NCBI GenBank assembly: GCA_001695595.3
Contig: MBPM02000029.1
Location: forward strand, 167,501 to 231,500
Length of the DNA: 64,000 bases
Source: Plasmopara viticola
Lineage: Eukaryota > Oomycota > Peronosporomycetes > Peronosporales > Peronosporaceae
Reading direction: 5' to 3'
The notes beneath the pieces are model-generated. The model saw nothing but the letters and a program-made list of their open reading frames with translations. It searched no databases and had not been told where the DNA came from. The position numbers and the translations under genes are program-made. Shown piece by piece: positions 23,832 to 36,138 of this stretch (positions are counted from its first letter, which is position 1; every line of letters starts with the position of its first letter).

Positions 23832-24306
23832 TTGCGAATGAACGCAGGAAACTGTGGAGACGCGCTTACTGCGTCTCTAGTATTAAAGGACACTTAAGCC
23901 AACACTAGTCGAAAGGTACCTCAATACCCGGACACAGTGAAGGTGCAGCCTACAAAGTATGCTCTCTTCCACTCCACGTGGAATTGAGCTTTTCGTTGAC
24001 TCACGTCAGTACGGCCTAGCGTCCTGGTGGGTGAGTCGCACTACGATGTAGTTTAGGCGAAACCAGTCGATACCTTTCGGTAAGACTTAGCGCACTTAGT
24101 TCTTGTCCTCAGCAGGGATGAGCCTACAGTAAACTGTAGGCGCCTAACTGTCTGAGTGACGCGAACTGCGGGGGCGGGGGTGGAGGCTCGGCACGACCCG
24201 GTGAACGGGGGGGGGCGGAGCGGGGCGACTTGACAACTGGGGAAGCAGAGGAGCAAGCTTGGGCTTGTCTCTGTCCACTTGTGGGGTAGCTGGCAAATTG
24301 CGGAAC
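23832..24306 (-). other. 5' UTR of the 5S element
   Basis: About 475 bp between the element 5' end and ORF1. A diverged plus-strand version precedes the ORF1 remnant at 56461-56712, sharing the ggtatcgactggttt, gctaggccgta and gtaggctgcaccttcact-like segments. A G-rich run lies at about 24205-24235 (plus strand). Confidence 0.7.
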
Positions 24307-24320
24307 GCTTAACTTCACAG
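24307..24320 (-). repeat. 5S target-site copy between LINE and SINE
   Basis: gcttaacttcacag, identical to the 5S target, separating the LINE from the SINE. Confidence 0.9.
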
Positions 24321-24639
24321 AGATTTAAGCTACCGGAACCCACGCGCTAGGACTAAGCTGTCTCTATCGCGGGATGCTGATAGCAACTCGACCCATCTTG
24401 GGACCGGGTTCCGTACCCCTCATTACACTATGGGGATTTTTCGGTCAGTGGGGCGTCCCCCCCAACCCTTTTATTACCTAATCGGGCGCGAGTTGGTAGG
24501 GCAGTCACACACTCGGGTGTGATTGCTCGTCCACTTTAGTGACCTATCTCCGGCTTCCTTAATTCGAATCCTATGGGTATCGAACCAGGTACCTCCCGGT
24601 CCTGGGTCGAACGGCTAACCGCTCGAGCCACAGGGTCGG
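24321..24639 (-). mobile_element. tRNA-headed SINE in the 5S gene
   Basis: A 319-bp unit bounded on both sides by the 5S target sequence and oriented as 5S. Its first ~70 bases on the minus strand contain a Pol III A box, TGGCTCGAGCGG (24630-24619), and a B box, GGTTCGATACC (24586-24576), about 33 nt apart as in tRNA. Stem pairing is too degraded for a real tRNA. The body has no ORF; the tail ends GCTTAAATCT. It must rely on another element's RT, presumably the adjacent 5S LINE, though I see little 3' similarity beyond AT-richness. Confidence 0.75.
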
Positions 24640-24697
24640 TGCTTAACTTCACAGAGCAGACGGGATATGGTATTTTCAGCCTAATATGGCCGTCTAC
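24640..24697 (-). rRNA. 5S rRNA gene, 5' part (interrupted)
   Basis: The complement starts GTAGACGGCCATATTAGGCT at 24697 and continues through CCCGTCTGCTCTGTGAAGTT into the A-box region, where it is broken. 5' and 3' halves together give about 118 nt. A TATATAT-like run lies at about -11 to -17 upstream (24708-24714). Confidence 0.93.
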
Positions 24698-25932
24698 GAA
24701 AAAACTAATATATACAACGCCTAATAGTGCTCGGTAATCTAACATTTTATACTACAAGAGAATATATGGTGTAATGCACTACAACAAAACGGGTGGCTAG
24801 TAGCCACTGCCTACTACACAGCATAATAAGACAGCTGCTATGCTAGTCGGTAGAACCAACACCTTCACAGACAGCAGTACAGATAGCTTGCCGTTGCATA
24901 TTCAAACGCACGTGTCCTAACGACAAGGTGCCTAACACACATGACCAAGCATCGTATGCGACATTTTTTTGCATATTCGCACTAGACATCATGGACACCT
25001 TGTGTATGTACAGCGCACGCTTCGCTTAAGTACGACGCTACATTGTCATATATAAAGTGCTCTTCCTCCCGTCACCTTACGTCACTTTCATGTACACGAC
25101 CGTACGCCACCTACCGAGCCTACCTTCATTTCCGCTTGCGAATCCGCGCTTCCCCTCCATCGCCTCCCCTTCTCCGTACATACGCGTACCCTACGCTTCT
25201 TCCCTATTATTATTTCGAGCCAAATTCCTTCAAAAAACCATACAATTAAAACAGAGAACAACTTGGCATTTTTTCAAAGTCTTTAGCTTTATTCTCCATA
25301 ATTAATCCCTAACTATTTTATTTTCAAATATTACTATGCCGAGTATGCAAAATCTTTAGCTATATGCTCCATACTTATTCCCTAATTGATTTTTCTCTAT
25401 CTAATACTATGTCAAGTATGCAAAGTCTTTTGCTGTATTTTCCATACTTATTCCTAATCAATTTTTCTTCTATCTAATACTTTGTCAAGTCAAAGTCGCT
25501 TAGAACCCATACAAATAAAACAGTTAGGAACTTAACATTTTTTTAAAAGTCTACTTATATATATTTACTAATTGCCTATGTAAATTTACGTCTATACTAA
25601 CCTACGCTACATTTACTAAACTGCTTGCCTACTGTTGTTCCAAGCCAAGTACGCTACAGAACCTTTACAATTAAGACAGAAAGCAACTTAGCATTTTTCG
25701 CAAAGTCTTCGGCTATGTATTCTATACTCAATGCCTATGTAAATCTACGTCTATACTAACCTACGCTGCGTTTCCACAATTAATTTATAATTGTTATAAG
25801 TTAAACACGCTCGAAAATCTATACTAATTCTAGTCTACACCTACTGTCCTACCAAGCTTCCTTACTAAAATTCAGTATGCGCACAATATTTCCGTTTTTG
25901 CCTACTCTAATTCTAAATTGAATTATAATAAG
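24698..25932. other. Intergenic spacer between 5S and the 28S-proximal repeats
   Basis: No gene recognised. It is AT-rich with weak internal repetition: gcaaagtctttagcttta-like blocks at about 25270, 25350, 25420 and 25700, and two copies of a tctatactaacctacgct segment near 25590 and 25750. Short open frames near 25040-25300 lack any family signature. Confidence 0.5.
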
Positions 25933-25999
25933 CGGCTTATTAACTGATTACAAATAACAAAAGTACTTGCTTTTGTAGTTGTAATCAATTAATAAGCCG
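25933..25999. repeat. Large inverted repeat (cruciform-capable)
   Basis: A 21-bp arm at 25933-25953 (cggcttattaactgattaca plus one base) is complementary to 25979-25999 with a single mismatch. Inside it a second pair, acaaaag (25957-25963) and cttttgt (25970-25976), extends the hairpin. It sits between the 5S side and the 311-bp repeats. Confidence 0.75.
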
Positions 26000-26104
26000 A
26001 TTTATATAGTTTCCAATGATAGGCGAAAACAACCGTTTTGCGCATGTTAAAATGAAAAAAAAACTATCAAAAAATGCCATATTTACTTCGCTACTTAAAA
26101 TCAC

Positions 26105-28385
26105 GAATTTGGCTTGGATTTTACTAGCACAGGCACTTGGCAGCTCACACTAACAGCTTATAAGCCGCCTATGCTAAATACTAATATATTCAATACTAAA
26201 TCGTTTTAAATTCGGAAACGTCTAGCAATTACTCAATGCTTTATTAAGATTCAATACTATAACTTTCGAGTTTGGCTTGCAATTTATAAGCACCGGCACT
26301 TAGCGGTTTTCACTAATTGTTGAAAGCTGCTTATGCAATTTGCTAGTTAATTGAAAACCATTATAACTTGGAAAGTTTAGCATGCACTCAATGTCCTATT
26401 GAGTTTCAATACTATAAGTCCCGAATTTGGCTTGATTTTTATTAGCACCGGCACTTAGCAGCTCACAGTTTATAAGCCGCTTATGCTTAATACTAGAAAA
26501 TCAATATTAAATCGATACTAATTCGAAAACGTCTAGCAATTATCTAATGCTCTATTAAAATTCAATACTATAACTTTCGAGTTTGGCTTGCAATTGATTA
26601 GCACCGGCACTTAATAGTTTTCACTTAAAGTTGAAAGCTGCTTATGCAAATTGCTAGTTAATTGGAACCATTATAACTTGGAAAGTTTAGCAAGTCCTTA
26701 ATGTAAGTTTCAATACTATAAGTCCCGAATTTGGCTTGATTTTTATTAGCAACGGCACTTAGTAGCTCACAGTTCATAAGCCGCTTATGCTTAATACTAG
26801 AAAATCAATATTAAATCGATATTAATTCGAAAACGTCTAGCAATTACTTAATGCTCTATTAAAATTCAATACTATAACTATCGAGTTTGGCTTGCAATTG
26901 ATTAGCACCGGCACTTAGCAGTTTTCACTAAAAGCTGAAAGCTGCTCATGCAAATTGCTAGTTAATTGAAAACCATTATAACTTGAAAAGTTTAGCATGT
27001 CCTTAATGTCCTATTAAGTTTCAATACTATAAGTCTCGAATTTGGCTTGAATTTTGTTAGCACTGGCACTTAGCAGCTCACAGTTCATAAGCCGCTTATG
27101 CTTAATACTAGAAAATCAATACTTAATCGATTTCAATTCGAAAACGTCTAGCAATTACTCAATGCTCTATTGAAATTCAATACTATAACTTTCGAGTTTG
27201 GCTTGGAATTTATTAGCACCGGCACCTAGAAGTTTTCACTAACAGTTGAAAGCTGCTTATGCAAATTGCTAGTTAATTGAATACCATTATAACTTGGAAA
27301 GTTTAGCATGTCCTTAATGTCCTATTAAGTTTCAATACCATAAGTCCCGAATTTGGCTTGATTTTCATTAGCACCGGCACTTAGCAGCTCACAGTCCATA
27401 AGCCGCTTATGCTTAATACTAGAAAATCAATATTAAATCGATATTAATTCGAAAACGTCTAGCAATTACTTAATGCTCTATTAAAATTCAATACTATAAC
27501 TTTCGAGTTTGGCTTGCAATTGATTAGCACCGGCACTTAGCAGTTTTCACTAAAAGCTGAAAGCTGCTTATGCAAATTGCTAGTTAATTGAAAACCATTA
27601 TAACTTGGAAAGTTTAGCAAGTCCTTAATGTCCTATTAAGTTTCAATACTATAAGTCCCGAATTTGGCTTGATTTTTATTAGCACCGGCACTTAGCAGCT
27701 CACAGTTTATAAGCCGCTTATGCTTAATACCAAGAAATCAACACTTAATCGATTTCAATTTGAAAACGTTTAGCAATTACTTAATACTCTATTAAAATTC
27801 AATACTATAACTTTCGAGTTTGGCTTGCAATTGATTAGCACCGGCACTTAGCAGTTTTCACTAAAAGCTGAAAGCTGCTTATGCAAATTGCTAGTTAATT
27901 GAAAACCATTATAACTTGAAAAGTTTAGCATGTCCTTAATGTCCTATTAAGTTTCAATACTATAAGTCCCGAATTTGGCTTGATTTTTATTAGCACCGGC
28001 ACTTAGCAGCTCACAGTTTATAAGCCGCTTATGCTTAATACCAAGAAATCAATACTTAATCGATTTCAATTTGAAAACGTTTAGCAATTACCTAATGCTC
28101 TATTAAAATTCAATACTATAACTTTCGAGTTTGGCTTGCAATTGATTAGCACCGGCACTTAGCAGTTTTCACTAAAAGCTGAAAGCTGCTTATGCAAATT
28201 GCTAGTTAATTGAAAACCATTATAACTTGAAAAGTTTAGCATGTCCTTAAAGTCCTATTAAGTTTCAATACTATAAGCTTCGAAATTGGCTTGCAATTTA
28301 TTAGCACCGGCACTAAGCAGCTCTCAGTTTATAAGCTACTTATACCTAATACTAATAAATTCAATACTAAATCGATTTGCAACTC
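26105..28385. repeat. About 311-bp tandem repeats next to the 28S 3' end
   Basis: Seven or so units. Landmarks gagtttggcttgcaattgat (near 26582, 26884, 27195, 27506, 27817, 28128) and cgaatttggcttga (near 26409, 26727, 27047, 27349, 27659, 27971) alternate, so each unit is itself a pair of related ~155-bp halves, one with gcagctcacag and one with gcagttttcac. The location just beyond the 28S 3' end, reading in the transcription direction, is where Pol I terminator or fork-barrier arrays occur in other eukaryotes; that role is inference. Confidence 0.88.
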
Positions 28386-28749
28386 GGCAGTTAATGAAAG
28401 TCAATATAGTGGACCTTAAGTACTAATCACTATAAACGAATTTAATCGATTTCTTTCGCCGCCTCATGCGAAAGTAAATTGCTTTTGTACGTCAGCCTTT
28501 GTTAAGCCGTACTTCAATGTAATTTTTTTACTGACCCACTGCTTATATATCTTATTAATTTTTTTTTGGGTACTTTATCTAGATACCCCTATTTTGTTTT
28601 TTTTTATTAAGTATTTTTACATTGGGATTTAGCGGAAGATTTCGATTGATCTTTAATGTATTTACAATTAATTCTGTTATTCTGTTATTTTTTTTTTCGT
28701 TTTATTCTATTTATTGTTTATTGCGCGGTTGCAATAGGGGGAAAAATGT
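28386..28749. other. Spacer immediately downstream of 28S (unit B)
   Basis: AT-rich sequence with homopolymer T runs (28556-28570, 28595-28610, 28687-28700). No gene seen. Candidate location of 28S 3' processing or termination signals. Confidence 0.45.
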
Positions 28750-29150
28750 TCAATTCTGAACGAATCAATAGAACAAGGGCTAAATCTCAGCAGATCGTAG
28801 TACAAGACTACTCTCATGCTTACAACACCCCGTTCTGTAGTTAAGTCGTCTACAAAGGATTTAAAATTACAATCTAGCATACTCTTTGCTACAAGCATTT
28901 GACAAGTAGAAGAGTGCGTTACAATTTTACGAAGTTGGGTGCCCAAAAGACACCTATCGCTATTCGCGTTACATCGGGAAAGGTGATTATCGTCTATTCC
29001 AGCATGGATTCTGACTTAGAGGCGTTCAGCCATAATCCTACAGATGGTAGCTTGGCGGCACTAGCTTTTCAGCTAATCACAGTTACGAATTATCTGAACC
29101 AACGGTCCCTCTCGTACTGGGTTGGATTACTGTTTAGACAACGAACTCAT

Positions 29151-29184
<34 letters not shown>

Positions 29185-29308
29185 CAGACCCAGCTCACGT
29201 TCCCTATTATTGGGTGAACAATCCAACAATTGGCGAGTTCTACTTCGCAATGATAGGAAGAGCCGACATCGAAGTATCAAAAAGCAACGTCGCTATGGAC
29301 ACTGGGCT

Positions 29309-29342
<34 letters not shown>

Positions 29343-29513
29343 AACACCCCAAGCTTAAAATTCAAAAGAACTAAAGGATCGATAGGCCACGCTTTCACGG
29401 TTTGTATTCATACTGAAAATCAAAATCAAGTGAGCTTTTACCCTTTTCATTGATCTCACCCTAGGACACCTGTGTTATCATTTAACAGATGTGCCGTCCC
29501 AGCCAAACTCCCC
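28750..29513 (-). rRNA. 28S rRNA gene, 3' part (unit B, interrupted)
   Basis: The complement carries the LSU 3' domain: the sarcin-ricin loop CAGTACGAGAGGGACCG (near 29100-29120), GGATAACTGGCTTGTGGCAG (near 29315-29335) and CACCAATA-like motifs, ending near 28750 with the CTGAGATTTAGCCC terminus region. At 29499-29513 the sequence ccagccaaactcccc is followed by the inserted element instead of 28S. Confidence 0.94.
29499..29513 (-). repeat. 28S target-site duplication, copy 1
   Basis: ccagccaaactcccc, repeated at 37722-37736 where 28S continues with gcttgacgatg. Confidence 0.92.
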
Positions 29514-30104
29514 CCACTTCCTAATTTGCCGGCTTGAGCACAAGTGCCCGGAGCACAAGTGCCCGATCCTGCCCCGTTCCTGCTAAGAGACAGTTCCCGC
29601 CGCCGTCGTCAGTTCTCTTTAAAGTACTGTAGACCGCCGCTACGCCTTCGCCGCCGCCGTACGCACCTCTCCGTGAGTGCTACCGCCGCCACCAAGTCCA
29701 ACCGCCACCGCCTAGTCCAACCGCCGCCGACAGTTTTCGCTGTTTTCTACCGTTGCTTCTGTCTCTCCTCGCGGAAGACTTTCGCTTCGTCGGTTTCCTT
29801 CTACGGTCGCTTTCTCCGGTGTACAGTTGTACAGCCAATTTGGAGTGGACGTGGGTGTTAGTCGGACTAGTTCCCTCTACTCAGCCAAGGCAACTTAATA
29901 CTGTGGTGTTGTCTCTTCACTGGTCAGTCTGATCACGCGTTTGCCTTTTGGCCCATTGAGAGAAGTTGTGGGTATGTCTTACTCCCACCATAGTCGATCT
30001 GCCTAGCTGCACCCACCAAGTGACTCATTGGTAGAATAGTTACCGCCCCTAGCTCTGCTTCGGTAAAACCATCGGCGAAGCCACCGGCACGTTCGCCGGC
30101 CGGG
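29514..30104 (+). other. 5' UTR of the 28S element
   Basis: About 590 bp with two cgccgccg-rich blocks (29585-29740) and a duplicated gagcacaagtgcccg (29535-29565). Position 30018-30045 resembles a tRNA A box (actcattggtagaat) but lacks a B box nearby. Promoter activity is plausible, not shown. Confidence 0.55.
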
Positions 30105-31781
30105 TTGCAAACGCCGCAGCCCCGCCAGGCAAGCCCGGACGGACAGCAACATACGACTCGTCAGACGGGCCGCCAACAAACAGCTGTTAGACAGCCAGCG
30201 CCGCGTTGGGTTCCTGACGACTTCAATTTGCGCCAAGTTTGGACCTTTTTTCCAACGACAGCTCAACGAATCAGGACCGCCGTTTTGCCGCACTCGCAGC
30301 GTACCTACACCGGTTGCCGCCAAGAATTGTACGAACATGTGGATCCCGGCTGCACGTCTTACTGCGGACTACAGTCAGGACGCCATCTTGAGCTCGATAG
30401 CGTCGGTGAGCCAGCCTGCGGTTTGGCGCGAGTGCCTTGTTCTTTTTCGGGACTTTTAAGCATACGTAAATCGAGGTATCTCGTTTGTATGCACGTCCGA
30501 TGATGCTCTCTCCCGATTGGGCAATTTGCAGCTTACGGTTTGTGGCGTCAGCGCCACAATCCGTACATATTCGAAGTACGACAAACTGTACTTCGTGGAT
30601 CTGGCCCTTCTCCAAAAAGATGTGTCAGATCAGGCTATTTACGACTGGTTTGTGTAAAGAGATGGCAACCAATCCTGATTACGCCCACGCACGTTCATGG
30701 CCAAGTGAAATCACGCGGCCGCACGGTGTACTTCAGTAGTGTCGATTGTCCTGCTGGACTTTTTGAATCTAATGGTGAACCCCTTCGGGAAATCTTTTTC
30801 GATTCGGATGAAAAACCGTGCTTTGTACAGCACCGCCAGCGTAAGTTTAACCGCGTCAAGCCGCCTTCGCTACGACCACCTTTACGCCGGCCGTCAGATA
30901 CGTCTGATACCAGCATGACCGGTACTGAGGAAGTTACCGCTGAACGACCCAAGTCATCGGAGATTTTGGTTCAACCGGTTGCCAAAACCCGGGTGGCTAT
31001 TGGTTTGAGCAACCCAGTTAAAGCCCAGTCTTCGCGTGCGTCGCACTCTACAAGTGCCTTGGTCAACAAGCCGATTAGCTCGGCGGTCAAGCGCATGATT
31101 GTTGATGCAGTGCAAGACGATGGACCAGAGTGGAAGCTTGTACAACACTCGCGATACGGTATCATCAACCGTGAAGGCGGAATTTTTTTGGAGCCGGAAG
31201 GTCTGGTTCCTTACGAACTTCACATCGAGCTCGAAGATCCCCATTCTCTTGTCTACTCGTTCCCTGTCTCACCCAATTGCTACGAGGTTCTTCGAGATGA
31301 AGGTTTTGATGCATCACTGCCGCCGGATGTTGATCTGGAAGCGGGTGAACAAGATGGAGACGAAGAAGGGATGACCGCCGCCGTATTGGGTTTCACTGCC
31401 TCGTCAAGGTTTTTGCCTTACGAAGAAGATGGGCGTGCGCTAAAAAATGTGCGCTCATTGGCTTTTACAGTGGAGAAAGTTTCAGTGGCAGAACTTCAAC
31501 AAGCAATTGATGAATTTATCGAGCGGGATGTCTTACAGCTTACTGCACACGAGGACGTGTTGGCGGCGATTCAAGCGCAGCCAGCCTACTTCCGCCGATT
31601 CTTTCAGCTTCAAGCAATACATGACAGCCAGCTGTTCAACGCTCACGCAGTTTACCGGACAATCAGTGCGGAGCCTGTAACGAGCGATGAGTCGACAGAC
31701 TCGCAGGATCGTCTGCGGCTTCGATACGATATCGACTCCATCAACGCGGCCCATTTCTTCGATGCCATGTTGCCAAGTTAG
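30105..31781 (+). pseudogene. ORF1 of the 28S element, frameshifted
   Basis: Homologous to the ORF1s of the 18S and 5S elements. An N-terminal frame from 30105 gives WVPDDFNLRQVWTFFPTTAQ. A third frame near 30560-30650 gives KYDKLYFVDLALLQKD and IYDWFV, the RRM-like hallmark seen in the relatives. The frame 30540-31781 then carries the rest: GRTVYFSSVDCPAGLFESNG, EWKLVQHSRYGIINREGG, SLVYSFPVSPNCYE and the C-terminal HEDVLAAIQAQPAYFRRFF block. At least two frameshifts separate these parts. A sister copy lies on the minus strand at 62200-63560. Expected role is RNA binding and RNP assembly. Confidence 0.83.
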
Positions 31782-31799
31782 GAGCTTCAAGCCGCGGTT

Positions 31800-34700
31800 A
31801 TACACAGTGCCACTAGCGACTTATTCTTGATGGTTTTCGCGCCGAGTGTATTCGTCGATCCAGTCAAAGTTCAAGCGCTTCTTGGGCCGATGTTGCCATC
31901 AAAGCGCCTTTGTCACTCCCCGTTCTTACTATGGAGTGACCTAAATCTTCTCTGCTTAGCCCGGACTGACGCAGTGGAGACTTTTCTCGGTGTCAGTCGA
32001 ACGCCACCGTTTGTGCTCACTGCACTTAATGATCTGGCACAGATTCGACTGCCACAAGACATGGCGAATAGGCCCTCTCGACTGGTGAACCCTCACCTCT
32101 AGAGAGGCCTGGGCCTTTACTGGAGTCTCGCTGAACGTAAATGGGCTAAATTCAGCCAAACTAGCTACGTATCAGCGACTCTCTCTGAACATCAGCTGGT
32201 CGCTTTTCAAGAGACGAAATTTAATTAAGCAGACTCACTACAGACCAGCGAACATTTTATTCATGTAGCCGATTCAGGAGCACGCTGCTTCTGGTCCGAC
32301 ACCACGTCCCCCGTTTTTGATGAGCGACATGAAGTTAGACTTGTGTTCTCCTCAGCCTCTCCCTTTAAAGAAGTTGAAGATCGCACAAAACGCGTCTACA
32401 AAAAACAGTTACGGAATCATTATTTATTACTCAAGACCACGCTTGGTGAATTACCGGTATACCTACATGTGGTGTATGCTCCTGATGAACCTGCACGACG
32501 TGGTGATTTTTTTCGCGCGTTCCCTGTGGACCTCCTCTCCGACAATTCGGATGAAGAGAACCAGGCGGCGCACATAGTTTGGGCGACTATGGATAATTAT
32601 CTTGACCAAGCCTCTCCATCCCAGTCACATCCCGGCAGTGGTCAGGAAGAGCTGGGTGACTGGCTGGATGCTTATGGTTTAATGGATGCATGGAGATTTG
32701 TGCATCCCGATACGCGTGACTACACCAGTCCGACTCGTAAAAATCGGCTTGACTACTGCTTTTTGACGGTGGACCTACTCCAAGATCATCTGGCTATAGT
32801 CATCCGTGTGAGAGATCAAAAATGGCATACTGAAGATCATATACCAGTCAAATTTACATTGCAAGCGAAGTTTCTTCCCAAGATGAAAACGTGCGCCATG
32901 GAGATGCCCACCTTGGCTGTTACGCGATCCGAAAGTTACCAAGACTCTCACACTGTCAGCAGAAACACTGGCCGCTCGAATTCGAAGCTTTGATGGATTT
33001 AATCCTGGATGTCTGCTGGATGAACACAAAAGATCTGACTGCATTTATCTACGCAGACGGTGGCTTGATCTACGGCACGCTGATGCACGGGAGATGGCTG
33101 CAAAAGTGACAGCGGTCAACGCCGCTCTTGACCTTCACAACCTATTTTCTACCAACTATAACAAGAATGCATTGCAACAAGCGCAGGCTGATCTCAAGGC
33201 ATATCGAGAGACGATCCAAGAGCGGAACATTGAAAGTAAATTTGCGGCCGACTTACCTTTAAGCGAGCGGTCAACTAAGCACTTTTCAGGGCTCCTCAAC
33301 AAGATTGTCTCAGGTCACCTATCACTGAGTTCAGACGTGGCGACGGAACGACAACGGAAGACCCCGCTGAATTCGGCAATGGACACCGTACATTCTAGGG
33401 TCAATTATTCCAGTCGACGTCTCCTGATCTACGCCATCTACGAAATGCTTCGTACCAACCGATTCGTCTTGCACAAAAGCTACGCAATACTGTTGCCAAG
33501 GTCACGCCTGCACAGAAGGCTCTGTTAGACGCTCCCATCACGGCTAATGATTATATTGGGCGATTATGGAATCAACTAATAGAAAAGCGCCGGGACCGGA
33601 CGGCCTACCTATTGAGAGCTAAAAGTTAGCCCCTAACGTATGGGCGCGGTTTTATGAAGTTATTCACGACAATCAATTATAAAAAGGAAAAATGACTAAG
33701 TTCCAGCGATGTGCGCATCTATCGTTGTTTTACAAGAAAGGAGACCGGTCCCAGCCGGGAGATTACCACCCGCTGACATTACTGAATCATGATACCAAAC
33801 TTGGCCCCAAGATCCTCGCGAAGCGCCTGGGTACCGTCCTCCTATCGCTGATTCACGAAGATCAGAGTGGCTTTGTCCCAGATCGGTCCATTCGTCACTC
33901 GCTAATTAGAGCTGTGCAAGGACAAGTATCCAAACGCATGCGCCGTTCTCAACGACTTCGCTAAAGCCTTCGACAGCGTGCTATGGCCGGCTCTGGAAAT
34001 GGTACTTCATCGCTTCGGATTTGGTGCAACATTCCGAGCGTGGATAAAGACCTCTTACAACCAGACCTCAGTCAGTCTACTACTTAACAATTCGCCCGGA
34101 GATCCGTTTTTACTTGGTGCTGGAGTACGCCAAGGAGACCCGCTTTCACCAGGACTTTTGTGCTCTTAATGGAGCCACTAATAAACTACCTACGTGCTCG
34201 GTTCGCCGACCGTGGATTGAATGTCGATGTAATATCTGCACCCCATATGCTACTAGCGTTCGCCGATGACTGCACCGGACGTTTGGCTGATGTCGATCAC
34301 ACAACCGAATTTTGAATCATGTTCAAGATTATGCATCGGCATCAGGATTACGGATGAATATGGAAAAAAACATGCATCATGCCGTTCACACACAACGTTA
34401 GTATACCTAAACTAACTCAACTTCGGGCATCTACAAGTCTTAAAGTTCTACTTCCGTCGGATAGCGTCGTCCTACTTGATGTACTTCAAGGCGCAACAGT
34501 TACGCCCAAGCAGAGATTGAGTGACGTTCTCGCTAAAGTGCGTACGCGCTGTACCATATGGAAGTACCGCGCCCGTACCTTACGCGGAAAGATGGTTCTC
34601 TTGCAAAGCACCATCTTACCTCTACTTTGGTACACAGCCAGTGTTTCTACAATTACGACATCCCTATTGGCTACTGTGGACATAATTATCCGGAACTTCG

Positions 34701-36138
34701 TTCACTCGAAGAACACGGACAATGTAACGGCAGCGGCTGGGAAGTTTGACAAGAATTGTATTTATACAAGTATCTCTAACGGTGGGCTTGGGCTTACACC
34801 TACCAAGATATTCATCCAAGCAATGCACCTAGAAACACTACGCGATGCGATTGCCGCGACTTGTAGGTCAAATAAGCCTCCCCGATGGATCACTCCGGCG
34901 CTTGAACTATTTACAAGAGCAATGGGATCCCTAGGTTCAGGCTTCGACATACTTTACGCGAACATGAAAGGAGAGAATCATAGTTGTTTAACTGACTACT
35001 GAAGATCTACACTACGAATATGGGCAGATCTGCACACTTCTCACAATTCCACTAATTGGTAGAGATTTGTACAAGTAATGCCGCTTTGGTACAACATTTA
35101 CTTCACTTTCGGTAAGGGTAAAACCCCACTGGCTGAAGTCAACAAAAGTACTATTGGTTTTATTAAGGCACTGGGTTCAATCGCCTTCAAGATTTTGTGG
35201 AACGTCATGAAAGCTTTGCTTTAAAAGAGTTGCTCACTAGACTTCTCAATCAAGACAATTTTGCCCGGCCTGCTTCGCAATCACGTTTGATATCGGAAAC
35301 AGTTTCGCGACTCAATGTGGTTGCTCCACGACATGGACCCAACAACGGCCCTAATTGGCCAAAAAACATAGAGTGCGCCAATCACGCTTGGAGTTTTCTT
35401 GACAAATTAGTCATTGAAATGTCTAATCGCGATTTTGTGAAACTACTATTTTGCACTCACTCTGGTTCACAAGCCCCTACGCTTCAACTCGACAAGCTTC
35501 ACATTCATGGACATAATCCAACAAATGAAACTTGGCGCTTTGAGTTGCGACTGAATCGACATGTGCTACCAGTGTGTTCGGATCTCAAGTTTCGACTACA
35601 ACATAATGCATTAGGTTTTCGATACAAGTTTCGATGGCGAACGGATGTCATAACAATCAACTTGTGTATACACGGTTGTACAGACATTATCGACGCCCGC
35701 CACTTATTTTGGGCTAGTCCAGTAGCCGCATATCAATGGGATTACTTTCTATCGCCTTTCAAAGGTCTCATTATTGGAGGCTTTAAATGGCACATGGTTG
35801 TTTTTCCCGGCACAATGAAGTTGCAACCTAACATCACTGCACAATACGGAACATACGCAATCTATGCTGCCTTTACTATTGATCGCTGTTGTGTTCTTCG
35901 CGCACTTTGGCTTCACTGGAACAAGCGGCTATACAACACAAAAGTCTTAGCTTCAAACGAGTTTGTACGTCATTACGCATACGCATACATCAAGCTCCAC
36001 TTTAGGCAGTTTCGACATCATGCTATTTCGAAAGGCAACACAAAATGGATACAAGTTGCGAATCAAGTGGAAAATGATTTCGAAGTTGAACAAGTCTCAC
36101 TTCTTTCACAAGTCATTACTACACTTCCGCCTACTTAA
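31800..36138 (+). pseudogene. ORF2 of the 28S element: APE, RT, zinc ribbon; heavily frameshifted
   Basis: 31827-32102 gives an N-terminal block (DLFLMVFAPSVFVDPVKVQA) shared with the 18S element B2. APE follows from about 32120: VSLNVNGLN, LVAFQETKF, LHVVYAPDEPARRGDFF, MDAWRFVHPDTRDYTSP and HTEDHIPVKF. The usual GDLN motif is degenerate (ATMDNYLD). RT: HLSLFYKKGDRSQPGDYHPL (33715 on), NDFAKAFDSVLW across a shift at about 33960, GAGVRQGDPLSPG, and FADDCTG near 34258-34280. C-terminal parts are at 34379-35002 and 35197-36138, with FRLQHNALGFRYKF and a zinc-ribbon region CIHGCTDIIDARHLFW lacking the last Cys. At least six breaks make it inactive. Confidence 0.87.

Larger units (their letters stand above)
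17771..24306 (-). mobile_element. 5S-targeted non-LTR retrotransposon
   Basis: About 6.5 kb, apparently full-length, in sense orientation to 5S, between copies of gcttaacttcacag. Its 5' end (24306, complement GTTCCGCAATTTGCCAGC) has the same YAATTTGCC motif as the 5' ends of the 18S and 28S elements. Order on the minus strand: 5' UTR, ORF1, ORF2, short 3' UTR ending in TTATTTAT, no poly(A). Both ORFs carry frameshifts and ORF2 a stop. Mutsu-type elements of fish are an established precedent for 5S targeting; whether this is the same clade needs a tree. Confidence 0.9.

Noticed and set aside
28899..29453. ORFs over the 28S 3' domain
   Set aside because: The sequence is explained by conserved LSU rRNA on the other strand.
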